Of a stretch of DNA of 64,000 nt, positions 1-25,360 are shown piece after piece. The stretch comes from Anas platyrhynchos. Lineage: Eukaryota > Chordata > Aves > Anseriformes > Anatidae. The translations under genes and the position numbers were made by a program. The notes beneath the pieces were generated by a model that was not told the DNA's origin, ran no database searches, and was given only the letters and a program-made list of their open reading frames with translations. The stretch is from contig NC_092589.1 in the NCBI RefSeq assembly GCF_047663525.1, forward strand, positions 31,927,001 to 31,991,000, given 5' to 3'. Each line of letters begins with the position of its first letter. The stretch's first letter is position 1.

Positions 1-3000
1 TGGCTCTGCCAATTGAGAAAGGAAGACAACTGTACCCCTGAGTGGTGTAGTTACGCTACCATTCAAAATATGGAACAGGTTCTTGTTAGCTGCTGAAGTT
101 CTATGTTTTTTATTACTTGAATACTTGAAAAATCTGAATGCTATCTTTGAAGAAATTATTATTTTGGGGGATATTGTAAATGTCAATCCTGTATAATATT
201 GGCTTGGAATTGCTGCATGAATTTTGCTATGCAGTATTTGCAGAAAACATGTAGCTATACTTCTTAATTTTATATATATATACATAATACCTACGTACGT
301 TTCTAGACCAGTCCATTTTTTTTCCCAACTTGGGGTCCACAGACCACAAAGGAAATTTTCTTAGTCACTCTGTATGTTATCAATAGCCACATGCAGGGAA
401 TTCCTGAGGAATATTCCCTGATGATTTTCAAGGTATCACAACTAAAGGCTGGAAACTGTTTTGCAGTGTTGGAATTGCTGCTGCTCATTTTTATGCTAAC
501 TTTTTTTTTGATGTTTAAGGACTTGAAAAACAGCAGAAACTTCTTCATTAAGACAGGTGTTAATAGGTTTTAGATACATAAAAGAAAATATAACTGGGTT
601 GCTTTTAGAAATGCGGAGCATACTGTTATCTTGATTAAATAAGCTAGAGCTGCATGCTTCACAGAATCACAGAGTTGTAGGGGTTGGAAGGGACCTCAAG
701 AGATCATTGGGTTTCCCTGATTATTTCTTTGTTTCCAGGGGTGTAGTATAACCAACCTTCTGTTAAAGTTGTTCAAATATATCCTTGGTTTGTCTTTAAA
801 AACAGTTAAATATAGTAAATGAATTTTAATGTTCCTTTCTGTAAGGGAGCTTGGAATTAGGCATGTATGCCTACAGCTTATCACAGTTTAACCAGCAGAA
901 AACCTCACCAAAAATTATGCTCTTTGCTTGTTTGTGACTTCTGATGTATATATATTTGGATGGAGGATTAAGATTGCAGGGCTGTTTTCAGGATCAGATA
1001 GTGATTTCTGTATGATCTAGTGGCATTTGCCAGGAGTCTTAAAGTAAATTACTCTGTCCAGTCAAGAATGGGAGAGTAAAAAGTAAAATGTTCAGTCTCC
1101 AATTACTCTCCCTTAAATATGTAAAGCAATAGTTTTACTATGTACAAAAACAATAGAATTGTTTCATGATTTAAATACACTTGAAATACAACGCTCTCTT
1201 TTTGTGATCTCTAGGGCTTTCTTTACAATTTTATATGAAATAGTGAAACATTTGGTGAAAGGCTGCTAGGGATACTACAAAGGTTTTATGGCCTCTTGCA
1301 ACATATATTAGCTTTAAAAGTATGTAGCTGAAAAATAAGGGAAAGAAATTACAGCAAAAGACATTTTACGTAATGAAGCTGTAGGGGCCATCAGTCTGAC
1401 AAGTGGCATACATATATGATTAAACACCTCACACTTCATAAATCAGTAATCTTAGGTAGCCTTTCATTTTGAAAAAGTTTGATCATGCTTTTTTATTTAC
1501 CCCTTCACTGAAAGTTTGTTTATAAAGCAGAGTATGCCTACGGAGTTGAAACTGAATGCCTGTGTTCAAGTCCAGTTCTTCAGCATTTCTTTCTGTGTTC
1601 CCCTGGAGGATTGACCACAGAATATATGTGAGCTTAGTGGGTTTGATTCCTGCAGGTACAAGTAGAGAAAACAATCACTTATTTTTAAACCTTTCACACT
1701 TCCCTTTTTGGGGGAAACAAATTATAATTTACTTTGAAAATTTTCTTTACCCTTTTTTGTTCTTCCTGTGTTTCCAGCTTCCTGAATTACTCTTTATCTG
1801 TGCAATTTGTGTGATACTAAAAATGGCAATGTGTGCCTGTATTCATCTTAATAGGTGGGGAAAGTTCTGGAAAAGGGTGATAATTGAGCAACATGTTAGG
1901 GTGAAGGAGTTAATAGAGAAGTTATTTTAGCTTCTTGAAGCCTTCCCATGTTGACTTCACACCAGTTGTGCAAATGGAACCTTAAAAAAAAAAAGTGCCT
2001 TCTTTTGATTAAATTGGGCAAGTCAAAAGCAGCTAGGGTTTTTAACAGATTAATAAGCTGTGTTTTGAACTTGAGTTACTAAGCATGCCCAATTTGAAGA
2101 GCTTTTGACTTGGAAATTACTGTGCAGGAATAGCTAAGTGAATTTATCAGCTCCAAATCTGTGTGTGATTTGGTCAGGTAGCTGCTTCTTGGAAGAAGTA
2201 ACATCAGACCTGTAAGATAATAGTTAAATGTATTCAAGTTCCCCTGTGTTTTGTGTATTGATGCATCTGCATTATTGATGATAACCCCTGCAGAGTTTCT
2301 TTAACTCTCCAAAGGGGTAGATTTGTTACTGAGAGAAGGTTTTAGAAGATTGTTAGCCAAGTAATCCATCACATGGACAACTGCAGACTGTAAGGATTTG
2401 CTTGTGGTAATACATGACTTAGTTTAAAGAGGCTGAAAACATGGTAATAACTAATTTGCCTTTTTATGGTAACTCTTTGAAGCATTCTTACTTGAGTTTT
2501 TAAGCAACTGTCAAAGTGGTATGGCTTTCTACCTTAAAGTATTTTTCACTAAACTGCAATTTTGTAAACAAAAAATTCTTCATAGAGGTGTTAATCACCT
2601 TAAAAATCAGTTTTTTGTCCAGTTGTTTAACAAGACCAATTGAGTTTCAGATTTCTAAAATCATATGGAAGAAACTTGCACCTAAAGTCAGTCCTGAGCT
2701 TCCTTACCTCTGATGCCATATTTCTCTATCTAATCATAAGGTTTCTTAATCCCTTTTAAAGGATATAAAATAAGGCAGTGTTTACAGTTTTCACTGCAGA
2801 CAACAGTACTGTACTGTACAGAGTCCAGTACTGTGCTCCCAGCACACAAAAAGGCAATCAGAAGCTGCACTCAAATCATGAACAATTCGCCTGACCAGCC
2901 TGTGTGCTTGCTTCTTACCTCTCGATGTTCTACACTTGCCAGTTCTGAGCCAATGGACCTTATTGCATCATGTATCCCAGGCAGAGAACGTAGAAATCAG

Positions 3001-3802
3001 GCCATTTCATTTGCTCTAGACCAAAAATGGCCTTCGGTAGCTTGATCGCCTGTGGCCAGTACGTTAAATTACACATCCCCAGATGAAAGAATGAAAGACC
3101 TTCCTGCTCCATCACAAAGGTTGGAGCAAGTATAAATATGAATGGAATGAGTGGTGATGTTTCAGTTCAGTGGTGTAATATCTTGAAACTTTATTTGAAG
3201 TGTAGGAAGGGAAGCCGTCCATTCAAGTTTACTACTTGAGATTGCTGAAGTGAAACAAAATTGTAAGCAAAAGCTTTTAGTAGTTGCTTCCAGGTATAGC
3301 TATTTTAATTTTCCCAACTTCAAGTTCTACAGTGAAACTTGTGTGTGTGGAAGGTGCTAGACAGTGTTAGCTAGTGCCTGAAGTAACTAGCCTGCTAACA
3401 TCACTTAAGGAACAAACAGTCTGAGTCTCAAACAGCTTGAAATTTGCTGTTTTATTATAATGATTGTTTATAGAAATTCTGGGGAAGAAAAATCTTCTGG
3501 CTGGCATTCTGATGACTTCTGTCTTAAGAGAGAGATGCTATTCTTTCCTTGCTACACAACTTGGGTGTCCCTAGCTTTTGTAAGCTGGGTTTTGAGAGCT
3601 CCTTAAAAAAAAAAAAAAAACAACTAAACTTTAGGATGAAGTTACAGTTAATATATCCTTGAAAGTAAGAAATATCTTCAAAAATTTGTGTTATTCTGGT
3701 GTGGTAGTGTACTATCTGTCAACAGCACTATCTTCAAGTTAGGATTGATGATGAAGGTACAAATGCTAAAAATGCTCTAATAACATTTGGTTTTCTTTAT
3801 AG
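1..3802 (+). other. SPAST intron upstream of exon 5 (partial)
   Basis: AT-rich with no recognised exon. Spastin exon 4, a 96-nt cassette that is alternatively spliced in mammals, was looked for by its expected peptide and not seen, so it probably lies further left. Contents are a TA run (271-282), a CR1 3' end (661-722), an A16 run near 3605 and a palindrome-rich spot near 2807-2835. Open frames such as 1556-1930 have no splice or domain support. Confidence 0.6.
661..722 (-). mobile_element. Short CR1 LINE 3' end
   Basis: 'cacagaatcacagagttgta' followed by 'ggggttggaagggacctca' is the reverse complement of the CR1 3' terminus. Only about 60 bp remain. Confidence 0.8.
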
Positions 3803-18666
<14,864 letters not shown>

Positions 18667-21600
18667 AACACGACTTGCTGTGAAACAAAGTGCTGCCTGA
18701 GGAGCAATTGGTACAGGCTACTGGAAAGCAAACAGTTTACAGGACTTTACAGATCTTTAAGTATCTGCATTAAAACTTGAGAGCAAGAAGAAATTATACA
18801 ATGTGAAATGTGTTCATCAAAGCCTCCTTACCATTTAGGGAGGATTTACACACTGTAAGTAAGAGCACAATAGGACTTGGGATAAGATTCCTAGCAATCT
18901 GATCATAGTTTGAACAATAATATGTGTATTTTGTTTCAGCTAGAGGGCTCTGATGATATTTATCATTGGATGACCTTTTCCTTATGTTCTGTGTGTTATC
19001 TTTGTTTTTAATTTTGCCATGACACACTAATGTCTGGCTTTCTTCTTCCTGACAACTACTAATTTACGGTTGGATTTTTGTAAACTTCGGCTGTTTTTGA
19101 CTTTTTTTTACCCTTAATGTGCCAAATAAAACAATTTCCCTATGCAAAGACGAAGAACAGCACTGGGAGATTAAGATTATTAAAATGTAAAATGCAGCTG
19201 GTCTGTTATTATTTGTCTTTTTGTTTAGTTGTAATGTGACTGCATTGTTCACAGAACAGTTTTAAAAAAGACCTTTGATAGCAGAACAGCAAAAAAGCAT
19301 ATAAAACCAGTTCAAACTGTTTTAAAAAAAAGACTAAATAAAAAATAGACTAAGACATTCATTTACTGGCAGCATTTTCTCTTCATGCATTTTGTAACGC
19401 TTCCATTGGTAGAATGTTAGCTTACGCTTATGGTGTATGACTTGAAGCCCAGCTGATGTCTGAGAGAGTAAGTGATGCTAATTGTCAAGTTTGAGAAACA
19501 ATGTGTTTCTACTTTGTCTTTTGGTCTGGTCTGGTTACAGTAATTGAAAGTAAAATTTCCATTGTGATAATTTTTTTAATCTACACATGTAAGCATTAAA
19601 ACACAAGGCTACATGTTTAATACACGGCACACATTAATGTTTTTATAGCTTTCATATGTTTTGGATTATGTATTAAAGTATGAAACACTCGACTGATCTG
19701 CTTTTTTAAAAGAAACTGCATCTTTGTACAAATACTTGTTTTTTTATTATATAAATGACAAGCTTTTAGAAAAACACAAGTGATAGCCTTTAAATACTGT
19801 AATAAAGGAAAACATCCTTGCCTTTACTTCTAAAGGCCTGACATCTTGTTTACAAATTCTGCATCAATTAAACACTGAGATGTTTGTAAGGCAGAATACT
19901 AGTTCCTTGTTAGAACAGTTTTAAAATTAAAAAAAAAAAAAGACAACTCTCCAAACTTAGTGATGTTACAAAGTTGCATATTGTTTACAGCTGTTTTAAC
20001 TAATTTGATTTATTTATTTTGTTTGCTCTTGCTCTTAACAGGAAATTTTGTTCTTAGCTTTTCCTTATTTTTTTATTGGTAGGAGTAAGTCTTAAATATT
20101 TCTGGGACTACTCATCTGAAAAATTGACTATATATAATATATTTTATATATGTGAAAAAGACAAAGCTGATGCAGTGCAAATACAGTAATACCAGCAGAG
20201 GACTCAGTGCTTACTGTGTGGTATTAGGTAAAAAAAAAAAAATAGCAGAAGCTGTATAAAAATTCTGAGACACACACATGCAATATGTTTGGTATTCTGT
20301 TTTTTGAACCAGGGATGCTTTTAACTTATTTCATTGTTTTTAATATAAGAGAAGATTGTGTTACACTAGTATGCCTTTTGAAATAGTCTAACCAAACCAA
20401 TTCTAGCCTTCTAAGGGTATGACTCTATAAAATGTATGGCTGGTGTAAATGAAATGTGATTTCTGTTCCCCTGATTCACCTTCCTGGAGAAGTAAGAAAT
20501 GTTAAAAGATTTCAGTATCTCAGATCTCATGTCTTGGTTGCTTTGCCTTAGTTCTGCCTTCAGTAGAGTATCTTTGTCTAAGATTCCTGGCTGATTTTAT
20601 ATGTATTTGTCATAGACTTCGTAGTGCTAAATACAGATACTATTTTATTACCAACTGCCAAAAAGCTAAGTAAGGCCCCCAGTCTTCCCATTGGTATAGT
20701 TTGTAAATTTTCACTGAGATCCTTTGCAAATGGGGACCTCTAAAACCAGAATCATTACCTTCAGTGTTCTTAAATATTCGTTATCAAACTCAATTTTCCT
20801 TCATTTAATTTTGAGGAATATACTGGTATTGATTTCAAATATGTGTGTTGGCATGTGATAGGTACCTGAAGAGTAGGGGCAGAGCTTCCCATCTGCTAAA
20901 ACAGTAGCGTGCAGCACGAAGGGTCATAAGTCTGAGCTGCTACCTCGGAAAGAAATTAGTCTCATTTGTATGACCAGATTGGGTCAGGAGTCTCTGCGTG
21001 ATGTTGTACTGCTTTTTGGTACCTATCCTGCCTGGATTGTTTCCTGCCTAATGGCTGAACCTGAAGCTCTATGAATGACTCCTGAAATGCAGTAATAAGA
21101 ACTTAATCTTGTTCTGCAACATCAATTTGCCCCACAGCTGCTGGATTTTAAGTCCATGGCCAAGTGCCATTTGGTTCATAAATCACATTTACACTATTTT
21201 CTGAATAGTGTCTTTGAATAATAATTATGTTCCCCTCAAGGTGTTACATCACATTTTCTGGTTTCTTGTGCTACATATACTAATTCCCAACACAGTGATT
21301 TTCATCTGCATGCTAGATTAACCATGTATAAAGGATCTAAAAACAAAAAAATCCATAAATCTGTGGTATCTTTATATAGAACTTCACAACCATATTTGCC
21401 ATAAAATCAGATTGTGTTCTAATACATAATTTTGAATTAGCACAGGATTATCAGGACAGCAGCCTGGATGTTTTTAACCTTTATAAAGGGCAGGATTGCA
21501 TTAACTCTCTAAACTGTCTTTATTTTTTTCATTTCCCTGAACCTGCCCATTGCTAATGAATGAGTGACTTGACCTACTTCTTTGAGATGATTAGGAAGCA

Positions 21601-22253
21601 GCTCGTCTGGCCCTCTGCATATGTTTTACTGATGTAAAGTTTAATAGTTACTGATTGGAGGGAAGGGGAAATAAAAAAAAAAAAAAAAAAGTAGAACAAG
21701 CCCCTTTTGTTTTTTGACAACCTTCCTTACACATCTTTGCCTCTTATTAAGCAGGAAATGCCTGTGCTGTGCTTCTGCATGTTGGTAACAATATGTGCTA
21801 AGGCAGCAGGTTACTGCTTCTGGTGGCAAAACAGTAGGGGGGAAAATATGAAGCACTGTATTTATGCTCTTCCTTAAAATGAGAGTATCTCGTGTTATGA
21901 TGTCCCTTTTATTAATGTTGACTCTTGTGGAGAGTACATGAAACTTGTACTGGTTCTCTTCATGTGGCTAAGAAAATAGTATGGAACATGAAATAGAAGC
22001 TGAAACCTTGAACTAGGATATTTATGCACATAGTCTATTCTGCTCTCTCTTAGATTTATGGAGTTCAGTACATTAGGAAGAGGTTTCAGGGCAGAATGCT
22101 CATCTCTGACTACATCAGAAAGTCAGGCACTAATACAGTTTTGTTGAATACGGCCCTGCAAATTGCTTTATGTAGATATCAAATGTGATAGCAACACTTG
22201 AAAACTGAGAAGAATGGAATCTCTGAATGGAGAAGGAAGTGCTTGTCACTGCA

Positions 22254-22297
22254 CTAATTAGAGGCACATGCTGATTACACTGTTAGACTCTCTTGAA
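22254..22297. repeat. Local duplicated 43-bp segment, copy 1
   Basis: 'ctaattagaggca' followed by 'tgctgatt' and 'cactgttaga' recurs at 22891-22934 in the same orientation with a handful of mismatches, 640 bp away. Confidence 0.75.
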
Positions 22298-22370
22298 TGT
22301 GATTAAAATGATGGTTTTTATGCATACAACTTCCTGTGACAATTAAACTTACCTTCTGGTGTAGAATAAG

Positions 22371-22414
22371 TTTTTGTTGTTGTTTTGTTTTTGTTGTTGT
22401 TGTTTTGTTTTTTT
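22371..22414. repeat. TTG/TTTTG simple repeat
   Basis: T-rich interrupted trinucleotide tract of 44 bp in the SPAST downstream region. Confidence 0.9.
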
Positions 22415-22890
22415 CCTATTCTAAACAAGCAGGTTTTAGCACGGGTTGGCACTGCTACAGGGTACACTTTGTGAAACTTCAGTACAAGGCACCACCGGGA
22501 ATACTGAAGCCAGATATGTTGCCAAATTTAACTGAAATATCTGTTCTGCAACTGATAGGGAAAGCACCATTCTACTTAAGACTTGCTTAACCATCTGTGG
22601 TGAAACTTCGTGCCCTAGATTTGTCTACTGCTTTCCTCCCCAAGACAGGGATAATGCGTAGTTGTGCCTAAGATAAGTTTAGCTTTTCTAACGCTTTAGT
22701 GATGCTTCTGCATGTGGCAGCTCTGGGAGATGGCAAGCACTGGCACTATTGTAGGTTACAGACCTTCACTGATTCTGTAGCAGTCTTAGGCTCCTATATT
22801 TTTAGTGTCGGGGTCCTCTACCAGCTATCAGAAATAGAATGAAATGTAGCAGGCAGGTAGTACATGCAAGAAGTTACTTTGATCATGGTG

Positions 22891-22934
22891 CTAATTAGAG
22901 GCAGTTGCTGATTTCACTGTTAGATTCTCCTGAG
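22891..22934. repeat. Local duplicated 43-bp segment, copy 2
   Basis: Partner of 22254-22297. The flanking sequences do not match, so this is a short dispersed duplication or two remnants of one unclassified repeat. Confidence 0.75.
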
Positions 22935-23584
22935 CTGCTGTTCACTGTTGAAGGATGTTGTTTCATCTACTTGAATTTCCATGCTTGGAGTAACTGTTGG
23001 TCATCCTAAGAGATGACCAGTAGATTTTTTTTTCCTCTAAATACTGTAACTATAATTCAACAGGATGTGGAAGTAAACTTTAGTTTCCTGCAAAGACAGG
23101 ATTATCTAAAGTAAATGTGTATTACATCTTACTCCTTCTCTTGTAAATTAACTGTTTTGGTGAAAACTGTGTAACTTGTCAATAACTACCTCCTGAGTTC
23201 AGCAATAATTGGCAAGGTAAACACTCCTCTGGGGGTTAAATGTATTGGCTAAACCCTGTGGGTCAAATCAGAATGTTTCAGTTTCTTCTTTTGATTTGCA
23301 CATTCTTGACATGACACCTGGTAATCAGTTGTAAGATTTTTTTTTTTTTGTCTTCATAAGAAGCACTCTTAAAAGTTCTGTTTCAGAGGAGTGGCTTTGA
23401 GAAAAGATCAACATTATTAGTAGATGGTTTATACAGGTATATTCTTTGAGGATGCTAAAGGTGTTGCCTCTCAGATCTGCAGGACTTTTATTATTTTCTG
23501 CCGTTAGAACTGGGAAATACTTTATCTAATACTTGAATGCCTGTCATAGACACTGGGAACACAAACTGTTCTTCTTGCCACGAT

Positions 23585-23586
<2 letters not shown>

Positions 23587-23615
<29 letters not shown>
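23587..23615. repeat. T29 homopolymer
   Basis: Uninterrupted run of 29 T. The length is prone to sequencing error. Confidence 0.9.
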
Positions 23616-23618
<3 letters not shown>

Positions 23619-25190
23619 CTATGTGGAAGGCTAGTCAATGTTTTTCAGCAATCTGGACTAAAGAGACAAAAACCAAAGGTGGAGACAAAACAACTGCCCC
23701 CATTAAATACCATTGAGGGACTCCTGTTTGGGATGGGGTTAATTCTTGTATTTTGTTGTTTTGAAGGACTTTTGCTTCAGAGTGTTCCTTTAAGAATGTT
23801 TTTGGAAATGTTAAACACCATTTTATTAATAAGTGATGTAAAAAAGCATGATGAGCAGTCACATAGCTTTAGCTTCACAATAAAATGTTGCATTTATCCC
23901 GTTCTTACTGTTTTCTTGTCTGTTTATCAGATAAATGTCCAAAACTAAGAACCTTTGCATTAAACCTGAAGTCTATAAAATTACTGCTGTTTTTTAAAAA
24001 ATAAAGTGTATGCCAGATGATGGAACACTAAATCATCAATAACTCAGTTTCTAAAGGATGTGAGTCAATTCTTAAGACTAATGCAAACAAGTGCTACCTC
24101 TTAAGTCTGTTGAGACTGAGCACATGCTTCTCTTAGTCTTCCTAAACTAGAGTGGAAAACAGGAGCTTTCGCATCAAAATTAGTCATTTTGTGTGTATGT
24201 TAGATATCCAAATACTTTCCTTCTTTTAGAGAAGATGCTAAAGTAAATGTAGTGAAGAACCACAAGGCTTACACCAACATTCCCGTGCTTGATACATTTG
24301 GATCTTTGTGGATTATAGACTCAGTAGCATACCCTGATCTCATTGGAGTATGCTAGACTCCTTAGAAGACAAATCTCCCATTACAGCCAAGCTAGTGTGA
24401 GACAGGGCTCCCTGCCTATCATCGGATGCAGGTACATAAAGAGATTTCCATCTGAAATATATTTTAATGTACTAGGTTTGCCAGTAAATGTGAGGGTTTT
24501 TCATTTTTATCCACTCCTGCTGTGTTTAATACTTTAATTTCCAAATAATTTACAAACTAGTGAAATCCAGCCTCTTTCCCACAAGGAGTGCACGTTACTC
24601 AGGGACGGGTAAGAGTTACACAACCTCCTTTAAGTCAGTTTTCTTTGTGTAATCACAATAGAGAAGATCGCATGTGGTGGTGAAGGCAGAAAGATAAAAT
24701 CGAACTAAAATCCATCCACCACAACCAGTGTAAGTGATTTAGTGCAGGTGCTGCGGTGGGGCAAGAGGAACTGAAGTGGGGAGTTTCCAAGGGCTGCAAG
24801 GTGAACGAGCAAAGTGTGTTGTTTTTCCCAAATATATATTGTGCACACCATATGTTTTAATGTGACTTTATTTTAAAATTTCACTTCAGTAGTTTGTAAA
24901 AGGCGTCAGTTGTAAGGTATTGGTGAAGGCTGTTAGGTGCAGACTAGAAGCGTCAGCTGTGCTATAACCTGTGGTGTTCCTTCTGTGAGTTGTCTAAGTG
25001 CACTTTTTGCCTCTTCTGGAGACAAATACCCTAAAACGTTAATAAAACCAGCTGCTGAGGCGTTACTAATGAAGTAACCCCCCACTGCCACTCCGGGAGG
25101 GCACCGCACTCCACATCCGAGTGCTGCTTTTCCCGGTCCGTGTAGCCGGGAACCTCACCGGGGCTCAGCCCCGGTGGTGCCGCGCTGCGG

Positions 25191-25226
25191 CCGTTACTGG
25201 CCGTTAGCGGCCGTTAGCGCCCGTCG
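25191..25226. promoter_or_regulatory. Tandem CCGTTA (MYB-type) array
   Basis: CCGTTA occurs at 25191, 25201 and 25211 with an exact 10-bp period, followed by a degenerate CCGTCG at 25221. The reverse complement TAACGG fits the MYB-family core YAACGG. The spacing places all three on the same helical face. Confidence 0.6.
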
Positions 25227-25357
25227 GCCGGCTTGTGCGTCACGGCCGCTTCGGCGCAGGGCGCGGGGCTCGGCCCGTTGCCGGGACGACGGGAGGGCCT
25301 CCCCCCTCCGCCTCTTCCGGCCTCGCATGGCGCCTCTCTTCCGGCGCGGGGAGGACT

Positions 25358-25360
25358 ATG
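25358..25360 (+). CDS. SLC30A6: SLC30A6 exon 1 coding part (start codon only)
   Basis: ATG directly followed by donor GTGAGC. Joined to exon 2 it reads MGTIHLFRKSQRS, matching ZnT6 N termini. The rest of exon 1 is 5' UTR in the CpG island. Confidence 0.88.

Larger units (their letters stand above)
18667..24025 (+). other. SPAST: SPAST 3' UTR and downstream flank
   Basis: AT-rich, with no coding exon. AATAAA hexamers occur at 19125-19130, 19801-19806, 23879-23884 and 24000-24005. The last two give a 3' UTR above 5 kb and the first two a short one; which are used cannot be told from sequence. Human SPAST also has a long 3' UTR of about 3 kb. Contents include an A18 run (21673-21690), a TTG-rich tract (22371-22414), a T29 run (23587-23615) and a local 43-bp duplication (22254/22891). 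No open frame here looks coding. Confidence 0.55.

Noticed and set aside
2833-3045. Open frame considered as missing SPAST exon 4
   Set aside because: The translation does not contain the expected exon-4 peptide and has no matching splice sites.
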